Numbered from the stretch's first letter, positions 36,090 through 46,101 are shown. The stretch: DNA of 64,000 nucleotides from Bog-473 sp963764305 (GCA_963764305.1 CAVXSD010000001.1:124001-188000), one strand, 5' to 3'. Numbers and translations: made by a program. The notes: generated by a model not told the origin, from the letters alone.

Positions 36090-37417
36090 GGCGGCGTATG
36101 CGTGCCGCCGGGCGACGCACCTTCCGTGCCATCTCGGTCCGCAACTACCGGCTCTTCTTCACTGGCCAGGTCATCTCGGTCTCGGGCACCTGGATGCAGA
36201 CCGTGGCGCAGGCCTACCTCATTCTCTTCCCGCTCCACGGCACCGGCGTCGACGTCGCGATCGCCACCAGCCTGCAGTTCCTGCCCCTCCTTCTACTCGG
36301 TCCCTTCGGGGGCTTGATCGCCGACCGGGTGGACAAGCGCCGGGTGCTCTACGCCACGCAGGCAACGGCGGGGATCCTGGCCCTCGTCTTGGGCGTGCTG
36401 GTGGTGACGCACTCGGCCGACCTGTGGGAGATCTATGTGCTGGCGGCGGGCCTCGGGTTCGTGAACCTCTTCGACAACCCGGCGCGCCAGACCTTCGTCT
36501 CCGAGATGGTCGGGCTCGACCTTCTGCCCAATGCGGTGAGCCTCAACAGCGTGCTGATGAACTCGGCCCGAGTGATAGGGCCGGCCATCGGCGGGGTGCT
36601 CATCCTCACCTTCGGCGTGGCCGCCTGCTTCTTCATCAACGCGGCGTCCTATGCCGCGGTGATCGTCGCCCTCGCCATGATGCGCGCCGCCGAGCTCATC
36701 CGGCGTCCCGGTGTGGGCCGGGCCAGGGGCCAGGTCCGGGAGGGCCTGCGCTACGTCTGGAGCACACCGGACCTCAAGATCCCGCTCCTCTCCATGGCGG
36801 TCGTCGGTGTGTTCGCCTTCAACTTCACGGTCACCCTGCCGCTTCTGGCCAAGTTCACCTTTCACGGCGGGGCCGGCCTCTACAGCTGGTTCCTGGCCGC
36901 CATGGGCGCCGGAGCCGTGGTGGGCGGTCTCGCCACGGCCTTCCGCAGCCGGCCGTCCACCCGGCTGCTGGCCGCCATCGGCCTGATCTTCGGCGTGGCG
37001 ATCCTGGCGGTGGCGCTGGCGCCGACACAGGGGTGGGCCATCGTCCTGCTCGTCCCGATGGGGGCGGCCAGCATCTCCTTCGTCGCCACCAACAACGCCA
37101 CCCTGCAGCTGCGGGCCGATCCCGCCATGCGCGGTCGGGTCATGTCGCTCAATGCGATCGCCTTCCTCGGCAGCACGCCCATCGGGGCCCCGCTCCTGGG
37201 CTACCTGAGCGACGTCACCAACCCCCGCGTCGCCCTGGCCATCGGCGGCATCGGGACGCTGGTGGCCAGCATCCCGCTTTTCGTGCTCGGTGCCCGCCAG
37301 CGTCGCCGCGGCACGGAGGGAATGGTCATGGGTCTCTCGGGCCCAACGTCGACGAACGTGGTGCCGCTGCCGGTCCAGGAGAGGGGCTTCGAAGGCCGGG
37401 AGCGTCGCACGAGTTGA
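36086..37417 (+). CDS. MFS exporter, enterobactin-exporter-like (MFS_3)
   Basis: A 443-residue transporter with about twelve helices. The start FRAISVRNYRLFFTGQVISV and GTWMQTVAQAYLI match the EntS/MFS_3 group, GPFGGLIADRVDKRRVLYAT is the loop 2-3 signature (G-x-x-x-D-R-x-x-x-R/K), and VNLFDNPARQTFVSEMVG is the conserved segment between helices 4 and 5. The GTG start overlaps the marR stop, so both are controlled by the operator at 35619-35637. The proton-driven export of a small toxic or siderophore-like molecule is the family role. The tail after helix 12 is cytoplasmic and variable. Confidence 0.9.
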   Translation: MRRRMRAAGRRTFRAISVRNYRLFFTGQVISVSGTWMQTVAQAYLILFPLHGTGVDVAIATSLQFLPLLLLGPFGGLIADRVDKRRVLYATQATAGILALVLGVLVVTHSADLWEIYVLAAGLGFVNLFDNPARQTFVSEMVGLDLLPNAVSLNSVLMNSARVIGPAIGGVLILTFGVAACFFINAASYAAVIVALAMMRAAELIRRPGVGRARGQVREGLRYVWSTPDLKIPLLSMAVVGVFAFNFTVTLPLLAKFTFHGGAGLYSWFLAAMGAGAVVGGLATAFRSRPSTRLLAAIGLIFGVAILAVALAPTQGWAIVLLVPMGAASISFVATNNATLQLRADPAMRGRVMSLNAIAFLGSTPIGAPLLGYLSDVTNPRVALAIGGIGTLVASIPLFVLGARQRRRGTEGMVMGLSGPTSTNVVPLPVQERGFEGRERRTS

Positions 37418-37626
37418 CCGGATTGAGGAGTTCCTGAGACCTTCTACATGAAGTTGGGGCACTAGTGTTTCGGCACTTGCTGTCGCTTTTCAAAGACCCG
37501 CTGGCGGAGGGAAGGCCTTGATAATGGTTGTGCTGAACGACCGGCTTGTTCACGGTCGGCTCGTGATGCGCAAATTGTCCGCAGCAGACCCCGATTCGCC
37601 ATTTCCTTGTCGGATCCGCACGAAGC

Positions 37627-39885
37627 ATGCGCGTTCTGTGGAAATACCGGCATCCTTCACGCTGGTCATGCCTCGCACTGAAGATTCGGAAGGATCCGAA
37701 TAACTTGGCTTTCGCGCGCTACATGGCCGGAGTCCTCGCTTTATTGGTTGTCGTCCTGCCAGTCGGTGCGGCGTCCCACGCTTGGGTGTCTCGATTGCGT
37801 CCTGACTGGTCGGGCGCCATCGCTCGGCTGGCCGAGATCGTCGTAGGCTTGGCCAGCGCGCTGGTTGTGCTGGAGCTCGTGGGGTCAATTTCGCTCTTTC
37901 GCGCCGCGGTAGTCGTTCCCGGGCTGGCCGTTGTAGGCATAGCGGGGTGGTGGGCCGCATCGCGATGGCCCGCAGGTGAGGCAACCCGAGCGGCTCCCGA
38001 CGAGGTGCTCGGATTCGCACCTGTCTCCTCACGCTCCATGAACGTCGTAGCCGTGCTGGCTGTCGCTTTGGTCGCTGCCGACTGGGCCACGCGGACCTTA
38101 GATGCGTATCACCATGGCATGACCACGGCTGACACCCTCTGGTACCACCTGCCGCTGGCTGCCCGGTTCGTACAGGACGGTTCGATCATCCCGCTCCATT
38201 TCCTCGATCTGGGGTTGGTCACCGCTTTCTACCCCGCGAACTCCGAGCTGTTTCACGGCATGGGGATTCTCCTCATGGGGAATGACGTCCTTTCCCCGGT
38301 GTTGAATTTGTGCTGGCTGGCGCTGGCCCTGCTCGCGAGCTGGTGCGTCGGGAGGCCATTCGGGGTTGGGGCGGTGACGCTGTGTGGCGCGGCCGCACTC
38401 ATGGCAACTCCGTCATTGGTGGCGACGCAGCCTGGCGGCGGTTACGACGACATCGTCGGTCTGGCGCTCCTTCTCGCATGTGCCGCGATCCTGATCAACA
38501 ACCACGCTGCTGGAGGTCGCAGCCGGGTGGTAGGCATCGTCATAGCTTCGCTCGCTGCAGGGTTGGCGTTGGGAACAAAATGGACGTTTGTCGTGCCGAT
38601 AGGCGTCTTGACATTGGGCGTGTTCGTCTTGGCCGGGCGCGGCAGGCGTGTCAGGGACACGTCGTTCTGGTTGGCGGGTGTCGCGCTGACTGGGTCATTC
38701 TGGTACGTACGGAACTGGGTGACGGTCGGCAACCCGGTTCCTTCGGTGCACGTGAAGGTGGGACCCTTTTCGTTGCCGAATCCCGAGATCACAACTCCTT
38801 CTACCACCGTCGCCCACTTCCTCACACGATGGTTCGATTGGCGAGAATACTTCTTGCCTGGTCTACGGCTGGCTTTCGGCCCGGCCTGGTGGGCGTTGCT
38901 CGGTCTCGCCGTCGCTGGACTGATCGTTGGGATTGTGTGGGGATCGAACGGGACGACCCGGATGTTGGCGGTAGTGGGTTTCGTGACTGGCGTCGGTTTC
39001 TTGATCACGCCTCAAGTCCTTGCGACGTTTGGTGTCCCAAATTTTTTCGTCGACAATGTGCGATACGTGGACCCCGCCATCGTCTTTGGACTGGTGCTCC
39101 TGCCAACGATTCGCGTTCTCATAAGCGCGAGACGGAGCTGGGCTCTGTTGGCAGGCTTCGTGGCCGTAATCGTCGCTACCCAACTCGACGGCACGATCTG
39201 GCCCCTTGACGTCTTTGCGAAACGATTTGCCGCTCCCATCAGGGGTTGGGATTCGCTTCTCGGCTTACTTGTCGGGCTCATCGTTCTGGCAGCGGGAACC
39301 TTGATCGTCGGTGGACGAGGTATGCATAGCTGGCGACCCGGGAGATGGTTGGCGATCGTCGCTGTGGCCGGTCTCGTTGCCGCTGGTTTCGGCCTCCAGG
39401 ATTTCTACCTCAGACACCGGTATTCGGATTCCAACCGCCCTGAGGTCTTCGCTTGGGCGCAATCGATCTCCCGATCGCGTATCGGCGTCGCCGGCACTTC
39501 CGTGCAACTTCAGTACGCCCTCTATGGTCGCAATCTCTCGAACTACGTCCAGTACATCGGGGTGCGCGGCCCTCACGGCAGCTACGGACCGACAGCGAAC
39601 TGCAGTGAGTGGCGCCAACAGGTCAACGACGGTCACTATCGCTATGTCGTCGTCACAACGGGATTTGTCCCGAGTCGGAATAGTGTGTTTACGACGCCAT
39701 TCTCCTACACGGTCTGGACGGGGGAAGATCGTGTTTCAAAGCTTGTCCATCGAAAGATTTTGGGAGTGACGTTCGGACCTACAAAGGAGTATTTCGGTCT
39801 CTCGGTTTTCCGATTGAATGGCAACCTGAACGTATCGGCTTGTTCATCGCCGACCCTAGGGCACGTGGAAGGAACGCCCTCGTAG
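37627..39885 (+). CDS. Large polytopic GT-C-like membrane protein
   Basis: Up to 752 residues; the ATG at 37627 has no ribosome site, and TTG 37705 (after GGAAGGATCC) or ATG 37723 are alternatives that begin just before the first helix. At least twelve hydrophobic segments. The first luminal loop, after MTTADTLWYHLPLAARFVQD, has the Asp and His placement of PMT/ArnT-type GT-C transferases that take sugars from polyprenyl-phosphate. The C-terminal 150 residues are soluble and extracytoplasmic (SYGPTANCSEWRQQVNDGHY). It opens the second surface-glycan block; the sequence from here to 44.7 kb is less GC-rich than the flanks. Confidence 0.7.
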   Translation: MRVLWKYRHPSRWSCLALKIRKDPNNLAFARYMAGVLALLVVVLPVGAASHAWVSRLRPDWSGAIARLAEIVVGLASALVVLELVGSISLFRAAVVVPGLAVVGIAGWWAASRWPAGEATRAAPDEVLGFAPVSSRSMNVVAVLAVALVAADWATRTLDAYHHGMTTADTLWYHLPLAARFVQDGSIIPLHFLDLGLVTAFYPANSELFHGMGILLMGNDVLSPVLNLCWLALALLASWCVGRPFGVGAVTLCGAAALMATPSLVATQPGGGYDDIVGLALLLACAAILINNHAAGGRSRVVGIVIASLAAGLALGTKWTFVVPIGVLTLGVFVLAGRGRRVRDTSFWLAGVALTGSFWYVRNWVTVGNPVPSVHVKVGPFSLPNPEITTPSTTVAHFLTRWFDWREYFLPGLRLAFGPAWWALLGLAVAGLIVGIVWGSNGTTRMLAVVGFVTGVGFLITPQVLATFGVPNFFVDNVRYVDPAIVFGLVLLPTIRVLISARRSWALLAGFVAVIVATQLDGTIWPLDVFAKRFAAPIRGWDSLLGLLVGLIVLAAGTLIVGGRGMHSWRPGRWLAIVAVAGLVAAGFGLQDFYLRHRYSDSNRPEVFAWAQSISRSRIGVAGTSVQLQYALYGRNLSNYVQYIGVRGPHGSYGPTANCSEWRQQVNDGHYRYVVVTTGFVPSRNSVFTTPFSYTVWTGEDRVSKLVHRKILGVTFGPTKEYFGLSVFRLNGNLNVSACSSPTLGHVEGTPS

Positions 39886-39898
39886 TGACCGACTTCGG

Positions 39899-42261
39899 AT
39901 GAGGACGGGGCGGTTGGTGGAGGTGAGCGAGGCCAGTCCAGGGTGGATCTCCTGGTTGCGTCAGCGGTGGCACACGGTCGACGCCTTCGACCGAGGCGTG
40001 CTTCTCCTCTTCGTCGGACTGTCAATGTGGGTATTTGCTCTGCTGGACAGCAAATCCTCCCCGAATCACATCTGGACCGGAACGGATGGCCCCTTCATCG
40101 GAGACCAACTGCAGTATCTGGGTTGGATCGAGGATTCGGCCCGCCATCTGTTGATTTCCAATCCGTTCATCAGTCGGCCGTGCAGCCTCAGGCAGTGGAG
40201 GCTGTTGAAGTTCCGGGGGGACGGATCCCGACTAGTGCAGGTGACGTTGGCGTGGAGAGACCCTTGTAGCTTGTAGTGGTGGGTCGTCCTCGAGCGGACC
40301 GCGGCCTTGCGCCCGCGGTGCCCGAGCGTCTCGTTCTGCACCCGCCGGCGGACCTGGTCGAGCATCCGGTTGGCCACCCTCGTCACGTGGAACGGATCGG
40401 CCACCCGCTGGGCGTGGGAGAGATGGGGCGAGAGCCCGGCCCGATAGGTCTCGGTCAGGTCCAAGGCGACGACCCGTACCCCAATGCGCCAGCGCTCCGA
40501 GCGCCTCGCGGTCCATCGTCGCAGCTTGGCCGCGCTTTTGCCCTCGAAGAGGTCGATCATGATGCGCCGGTCCAGATCGACCAGACCCGTGGCGTAGATG
40601 GTCGCATGCTCGGGAGTGGCCGAGAGATAGGAGTGCTCGTCGACGCCGAGGGCGCGCACGGGACCCACCCGGAAGGGATCTTCGACAAGGGGGCTGCCGT
40701 GGAGCTCGACGGCCGCCCAGGCGGTGTCCCAGCCCACCCCGTACTCGGTGGCCACCGAGGCAACAGAACGGCAGAGCTGGCGACCTGGCGGGTCACATCG
40801 GCATTCTCGGTCCAGGTCTTTTGATGCCGATGGTCACCTCCAGACGGCGTCGATCACGAGCAGCGGGTAGGCCTTCGAGGTGCGACCTATATCGACTGCG
40901 GTCGTGCGCGGCCTCGCGACGACCAGCCGGGCATTGCGTTGTCTGGAGGACTCGTCCGGTTGGGAATGTCACCGTCGGCTGCTTACCTGATGTGGAAGCC
41001 CGTCGCCAGCGTCCTGCTGTTCATCGCCGTTCGCGCCTATGTCCGCCACCTGTGTGCGGGCACCGCGGCGCGGCGTGTGGCCCTGGTGATCGCTCTGTTC
41101 TACATCTCGCCGCTGGCGGAGTTAGGCCAACGATTTCATTGGTTCAACACCCTGGACGCGATCACTGTCGAGGCTGCGGGTCTGGAAATGTGGCCGGGAC
41201 TGTATCTGTGGGGTTACCCCTTCACCGCGCTCTGCATTGCCTCACTGGTCGGGGCTCTGCTTGCCTACGAGCGCGACCGTGTAGATAGGAGACTCCGGCC
41301 GTGGGCACCGTTGCTGGGACTCACTTGCGCCTGGCTGCAACCTTGGCAAGGCGCGACCTTCCTCATCTTGATCATTGGGACGGAAGGTGTGTGCGCGCGA
41401 CGGGAACGTGCGATAGACGTCCGGCTCGTGATCGTCACTGGTCTAGCTACCGCGATTCCGCTCGTCTACTACTCAATTCTGAGCCGCACCGATCCCACCT
41501 GGATTCTGTCGGGGAAGGTGAATCTCGTGGTCTACCCGTGGGTACCCGTTTTGCTTACACTCCTTCCGCTCGCGCTGTTGACCATCCTCGCCTGCCGCTA
41601 CCGGGCCCCGAGTTTCAACGACGTAGCCGTTCGCCTGTGGCCACTGACCGCGCTGGCGATCTACTGCGTGATCGCATTGGCACATGTCGGGACTTTTCCT
41701 TCTCATGCACTTCAGGGACTGAGCGTCCCGTTTGCGGTCCTTCTCGTCACCGTGGTGGGACATGTTCCGATTCGCTTTGGCAGCCCAGTTCGGACAGGTG
41801 CAATCATTGCCGCCCTTCTTGCCGTATTTGTCGTGCCCTCGGTCTGGCGGGAAATGAATAGCGCCAGAAGCATTGGCAGTCCGGAGACAGGCGCTGTCGA
41901 ACCGATCTTCATTTCGGCAGACGAACAGCAAGCATTCTTGTACCTGAAACGGAATGACCTCCCCGGCGCAGTTCTGGCGCCCGTGGAACTCGGTGCAGCC
42001 GTGCCTGCCGAAACAGGTCGGCGTACCTGGGTTGGAATCTATTCGTGGACACCCGACTATGAATATCGGGTCGCGGCCGCAAACGACCTCTTTGCTGGCC
42101 GTCTTGGGTCAGCGGGGGCTCGCAACCTTGTTGAGGGGAGCGGGACCAGGTTCCTGCTGTCGGACTGTCACCACAACGTCGACCTTGTCCCCCAACTCGG
42201 ATCCCTTTTGAGGTCCGATCGGAAGTTTGGCTGCGTCACCGTGTATTCGTTGCGAGGCTGA
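39899..42261 (+). pseudogene. GT-C-like membrane protein gene split by an ISL3 remnant
   Basis: The 5' part (39899-40174) encodes a 92-residue start with one helix (RGVLLLFVGLSMWVFALLDS) and the loop GDQLQYLGWIEDSARHLLIS. The remainder resumes near 40924 (QPGIALSGGLVRLGMSPSAA) and is open to 42261 with about nine helices and the segment LAELGQRFHWFNTLDAITVE. Together they make one protein of about 540 residues; only ten or so residues seem missing at the join, so the host gene lost little or nothing when the element entered. The C-terminal domain (ISADEQQAFLYLKRNDLPGA) is soluble. The gene follows the 752-residue membrane protein by 13 bases. Confidence 0.7.
40180..40922 (-). mobile_element. 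ISL3-family remnant with internal deletion, inserted in a membrane-protein gene
   Basis: Minus strand. From the 5' side (high coordinates): RSRYRSHLEGLPAARDRRRL, KTWTENADV, then SVASVATEYGVGWDTAW, ALGVDEHSYLSATPEH (first D), VVALDLTETYRAGLSPHLSH (second D), DPFHVTRVANRMLDQVRRRV and QNETLGHRGRK. It then jumps directly to HHYKLQGSLHANVTC, which belongs near the C-terminus of full-length relatives (EHYRLRVLLHAGG). About 150 residues including the catalytic glutamate (TEGLN) are missing, and the 5' end is cut too. No terminal repeats were recognised. It differs from the ISL3 element at 386-1762. Exact ends are uncertain by about 20 bases. Confidence 0.75.
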
Positions 42262-42350
42262 ACCAAGCTGACAACCTCAGCCAATCGAATCCAGTCCCAG
42301 GTGCGAAGGCTTCTGGGCTGAAGCATCGGAGAGATGCTAATCCGGAGTGC

Positions 42351-43121
42351 TCATTTCGAACAGGGATCAACCGATGCGATCACGAGTTGCGTCCAGAGAA
42401 GACCGTCCAATCGTGTGCCGCGGACCCGCTGTTCCAGCGCCTGTGCGATCCGCTGCGCACGAGACCCCAGCGATTCGGCGACGCCGGGAATATAGAGACC
42501 CAAGGTGTGCGTCTCCACCGTCTTGAAGCCTGCCTGTGCGAGTTGACCTCGAAGCATCTGTTTCGTCAGTAGGTTGATGTGTCCTGTCTCCAGAATGGGC
42601 TCCTTGTAGATCCATCGTACGACATCGATGATTCCGGGCAGGAATGCGAGTTTCGAACTGAGCTCCATCAGGCTGTATCTCTGCGGTGTCGACATGATGA
42701 GCAGGCCGGACGGAGCGAGCACGCGGTGCATTTCCGTTAACGCTCTTTGTGAATCGACGATGTGTTCGAGAACCTCCGAGCAGAGGATCAGATCGAAGTA
42801 TCCGTCGGGGAATGTTGAGTGAAGAATGTCGTCGTGCACGAGACGGAGGTGCGGGTACTCGTGTTCTGTCGGACGGAGTCGGTCGAGGTACGCGTCCTCT
42901 ATATCAACGGCTACCACTTCGGTTGCTACAGCGGCCAGAGTCGGTAGGTAGACGCCCGATCCCGGGCCGACCTCGAGCGCACGTTCAGCGTTCGAACCCC
43001 AACGATTAATGGCTGCAATGATCCAATCACGTCTGGAGCGGTGCAACCATCGACGCGTCGGATTGTTAGATTCGTACAAGGTCTTTTGGAGCAGGAACAG
43101 TTCCTCGCCGTGATCCTTCAT
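42351..43121 (-). CDS. SAM-dependent methyltransferase
   Basis: A 256-residue enzyme starting at ATG 43121, which overlaps the stop of the upstream GT2-methyltransferase (ATGA); longer starts would lie inside that gene. Motif I is ALEVGPGSGVYLPTL, the ribose-binding acid is VVAVDIEDAYLDRL, and the post-motif FDLILCSEVLEHIVDSQRAL is characteristic of Methyltransf_11. The later segment LAPSGLLIMSTPQRYSLMEL resembles ubiquinone/menaquinone-like and glycan O-methyltransferases. Coupled translation suggests that it modifies the product of the same pathway as its neighbour. Confidence 0.85.
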   Translation of the reverse strand: MKDHGEELFLLQKTLYESNNPTRRWLHRSRRDWIIAAINRWGSNAERALEVGPGSGVYLPTLAAVATEVVAVDIEDAYLDRLRPTEHEYPHLRLVHDDILHSTFPDGYFDLILCSEVLEHIVDSQRALTEMHRVLAPSGLLIMSTPQRYSLMELSSKLAFLPGIIDVVRWIYKEPILETGHINLLTKQMLRGQLAQAGFKTVETHTLGLYIPGVAESLGSRAQRIAQALEQRVRGTRLDGLLWTQLVIASVDPCSK

Positions 43122-44671
43122 ACGTGTCGATGCCCTGATACGCGACCATCGCAGCGATCGGCGCGCTGGGCTACGCACAGCACCGAGGTTCCCAGGGCAA
43201 GAGGAACATGGGAGGCGACGAACCACTCAATGCGGGTCAGCAACATCGCGATGCGGTCGATGAATGACGACGAGACATCGAGTCCGAGCTGTGGCTCCCC
43301 TGATGGTTGCGTGCGCCGCCGAAACCAGACGGGCAGCACAAGCCAACTGAAGACGTGCGACGACCAGACTATTCTGCATCCACCCTGTTCGAGCTCGGCG
43401 CTCAGCGATTTTCTGGTGTAGCGCTTGGCGTGCCCGAGCACCTCGTCGGCTGAGCTCCAGAGACGGGGATGTGCCGGCACGTTGATGATGAGACTGCCGT
43501 CATTCGTCAGAATTCTGGCGGCTTCGCGAATGGTTGACACCGGATCTGAGAGATGTTCGATCACATCGAGGAGACAGACGACGTCTACCGTTGCATCCGC
43601 GAAGGGCAGCTGACTCGCGTTTCCTGCGACAGCTTGCACTGCATTTCGACGTTTGGTCTCCTGCACTAGCTCGACGTTGCGCTCCAACGCAATGGTTCGG
43701 CCCGGCGCCCATCCGAGCATTGCCGTCACACCACCGGGGCCGGCACCGATATCGACCAACCACCCATCCGTTGGTGCAAAACGGCGAATCAGGAGAGAGA
43801 CGAACGTGGCCTTCGACCGAAACCACCAATGCGTCGTATCGTTTGAGGTGAGAAGAACAGCCTTTTCACTGTCGAAAGCATCGCCACCCTCGTTGGAGAC
43901 CGAAGCTCTCGATCGAATGAAGTCGTTCAGATTGTGCCGGATCCGGGGGATGGCGCGTACCATTCGTGCGCCATCGTGCAGCACGTTGACCCGTGAGCCT
44001 TCTTGGTGACGCCACTCGACGCCGATCTCGCGCACTTGCACTCCCATGGCCCGAGCAAGTGCAATGACTTCCACGTCCCAGGCAAATCCCTCTTCCTTCG
44101 TGTGTGGAATGATGCGCGCCCACACTGATGTCCGCGCGAGCTTCGCTCCACATTGGGTGTCCACGATGCCCGGCAGGAGCGAGAACTGAATGGCCTTGTT
44201 GTAGGTACGGCCAAGGACTTCTCGGACACGCGTCTGGTGGCGTGTGATTCGAGCAGACGCAACGCCACGCGATCCGATTGCGAGGAGCGGGACCCCCGCC
44301 GCCGCCTCGACGAGTCGGGCGAGATCGTCGAGCGGTGTGGCGAGATCCAAGTCGCAGAAGCCGGCGATCTCGGAGTTGGCTGACATGAGCCCCGTGGCGA
44401 CAGCAGACCCCTTTCCTCTGTGGGATTGCCGGAGCAAACGGAGCGGTTCGTCGTCGTGGGTTATTACGAACTTCTCGACCATCTCCGCGGTACCGTCCGA
44501 ACTTCCGTCATCGACGAACACGATCTCGCTGCCCGATTGGTAGCGCGAAATGAACGTAACGAGCTCCGGAGCGTAGATCTCGAATCTGTCCACCTCATTG
44601 AAGAGCGGCACCACCAGAGTCAGAGACGTTGGCCTCGGACTGGCGATGGAGGCCTCATCATATGACCGCAC
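43118..44671 (-). CDS. Fusion of a GT2 glycosyltransferase and a methyltransferase
   Basis: A 517-residue two-domain protein. Residues 15-245 are a dolichyl-phosphate-glucose/mannose-synthase-like GT2: LTLVVPLFNEVDRFEIY, IVFVDDGSSDGTAEMV, GKGSAVATGL, AGFCDLDLATPLDDL (DxD metal site) and EEGFAWDVEVIALARAMG. Residues 265-500 are a class I methyltransferase: WLVDIGAGPGGVTAMLG, TIALERNVELV, and VDVVCLLDVIEHLSDPVSTI followed by GSLIINVPAHPRLWSSADE. Both active sites look complete. Such a protein could make a polyprenyl-phosphate-sugar and methylate the sugar or a further acceptor. Start GTG 44671. No membrane helix is evident except possibly FSWLVLPVWF. Confidence 0.85.
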   Translation of the reverse strand: MRSYDEASIASPRPTSLTLVVPLFNEVDRFEIYAPELVTFISRYQSGSEIVFVDDGSSDGTAEMVEKFVITHDDEPLRLLRQSHRGKGSAVATGLMSANSEIAGFCDLDLATPLDDLARLVEAAAGVPLLAIGSRGVASARITRHQTRVREVLGRTYNKAIQFSLLPGIVDTQCGAKLARTSVWARIIPHTKEEGFAWDVEVIALARAMGVQVREIGVEWRHQEGSRVNVLHDGARMVRAIPRIRHNLNDFIRSRASVSNEGGDAFDSEKAVLLTSNDTTHWWFRSKATFVSLLIRRFAPTDGWLVDIGAGPGGVTAMLGWAPGRTIALERNVELVQETKRRNAVQAVAGNASQLPFADATVDVVCLLDVIEHLSDPVSTIREAARILTNDGSLIINVPAHPRLWSSADEVLGHAKRYTRKSLSAELEQGGCRIVWSSHVFSWLVLPVWFRRRTQPSGEPQLGLDVSSSFIDRIAMLLTRIEWFVASHVPLALGTSVLCVAQRADRCDGRVSGHRHV

Positions 44672-44800
44672 GAATTGCTCACTCCCAACGTCCCACCACG
44701 AGCCTTCGAAGGCCCTGTGAGAAGCAAGATTACGGCATTTGCAGCCGGAATGTGTCTGGCCCCCAGCTTATTTTCAGGACGTTCTTCCGACGTCGCGTTC

Positions 44801-45232
44801 TCATTGGGGCTTCCCGGTGCTCGGACGAACAGCGGTTGTCACCGGAGACATCACTGCTCCGAACTCGGCCACCAGCGAAAGCAAGAGGTCGTCGACCGAG
44901 ATGATCCCGGCCAGGTCCTTCTCCTCGAGCACGGGAAGGCGCCGCGCCGCGGCCGTCTTGAACACCGTGAACGCCTCGAAGACGTCCGCCGAGCCCTGGA
45001 TCGTCACCGGGTCCGCGCTCATGACGCTCTCCACCGGGACGGAAGACGGCTTCCCCTCCCCGACGCCGCGCACGGTGATGTCGCGGTCTGTCACGATCCC
45101 CACCAGGCGGTCGCCGTCGACGACGAGGAGCGAGCCGACGCGGTGGTCGCCCAGCAGCCGACCCGCCTCCTCCAGGGTGCACCCGGGTGGGACCGTGACC
45201 GGCGCCGTTCGCAGGCACTCTCTCACCAGCAT
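44801..45232 (-). CDS. Two-CBS-domain protein
   Basis: A 143-residue protein made of two CBS motifs. The first is LVRECLRTAPVTVPPGCTLE with VGSLLVVDGDRLVGIVTDRD, the second VESVMSADPVTIQGSADVFE with AARRLPVLEEKDLAGIISVDD. The D-x-x-x-G-I-V/I-T/S-x-x-D ending of each motif, which contacts adenine nucleotides, is intact. Stand-alone CBS pairs sense ATP, AMP or SAM for partner proteins. It lies before the signalling cluster and shares its strand with the response regulator, 100 bases apart. Confidence 0.9.
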   Translation of the reverse strand: MLVRECLRTAPVTVPPGCTLEEAGRLLGDHRVGSLLVVDGDRLVGIVTDRDITVRGVGEGKPSSVPVESVMSADPVTIQGSADVFEAFTVFKTAAARRLPVLEEKDLAGIISVDDLLLSLVAEFGAVMSPVTTAVRPSTGKPQ

Positions 45233-45333
45233 GGCTGTTCACCCCGTTCGCAGTACTCGATGATTCGCCTCACCCGGCTCAGGCTAGGGGAAACGGCCGC
45301 CACCGCACGGGGTACAAGGCGTCCGCCGGTGGT

Positions 45334-45996
45334 TCACTCCGCCGGTTCGAGCAGGCCGCGTTCCCTGGTCACCGCCAGGAGCTCGAGCTGGTTGTGCACC
45401 CCGAGCTTGCGGTAGAGGTTCTTGACGTACCCCCGGGCCGTGTTCACCGTGATGCCCAGCCGCATCGCGGCGGCCTGAAGGTCGACCCCGCTGACGAGGA
45501 GGGAAAGGATGTCCTGCTCGCGCCCGGTCAGCAGTGAGGAGCCCCGATTCCGGCGGACCTCGGCGCCGGCGCTCTCGCAGAGGCCCATGAGGCTCTTGCG
45601 GTCGACGGCGAAGCTGTGGCCCCCGAGCGCCGGGATGGTCTCGACGACGACGCCGAGGCTGGCCGACTTGGGCAGGAGGCCCGAAGCGCCCGAGTCGGCG
45701 ACGTCGCGGATGAGCGTGGGGCTCAGTGGCAGACCTGTGAGCACGAGCACCTGCATCCGGGGGTGCCGTTCCAGCAGGTCCCGGGTCCCGGTCACGCCGT
45801 CGGTACCGTCGAGCTGGAGGTCCATGACCGTGACGTCGGGTTCGAGCTCGTCGGCCAGGCGGGTCGCCCGGTCCATGTCGGGCGCGGTGCCCACGCAGGC
45901 CAGGTCTCCCGTGGCCTCGATGGCGAGCGCCAGCGCTTCAGCGAACACCGGGTGGTCGTCGACGACCATCACCGTGATCGGCGCTCCGTCCTTCAC
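45334..45996 (-). CDS. NarL/FixJ-type response regulator
   Basis: A 220-residue two-domain regulator from GTG 45996 (MKDGAPITVMVVDDHPVF), chosen because GGGAG lies upstream and the length fits; the frame is open 17 codons further. The receiver has Asp13-Asp14, phospho-acceptor Asp59 (VTVMDLQLDG), Thr87 and Lys110 (LLPKSA). The LuxR helix-turn-helix is LTGREQDILSLLVSGVDLQA and GITVNTARGYVKNLYRKLGV. The upstream region is shared with the divergent CheB gene, suggesting that the kinase at 48783 is its partner. Confidence 0.9.
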   Translation of the reverse strand: MKDGAPITVMVVDDHPVFAEALALAIEATGDLACVGTAPDMDRATRLADELEPDVTVMDLQLDGTDGVTGTRDLLERHPRMQVLVLTGLPLSPTLIRDVADSGASGLLPKSASLGVVVETIPALGGHSFAVDRKSLMGLCESAGAEVRRNRGSSLLTGREQDILSLLVSGVDLQAAAMRLGITVNTARGYVKNLYRKLGVHNQLELLAVTRERGLLEPAE

Positions 45997-46101
45997 TGCA
46001 TCACACTCCCAGCCAACATCCGCGGCTTCTGAGCCCGTTTCGAGCACGATATGCGACCATTACGGGGTTGCCAATGTTAGTTACCCAGACTGCCGCCCGG
46101 C

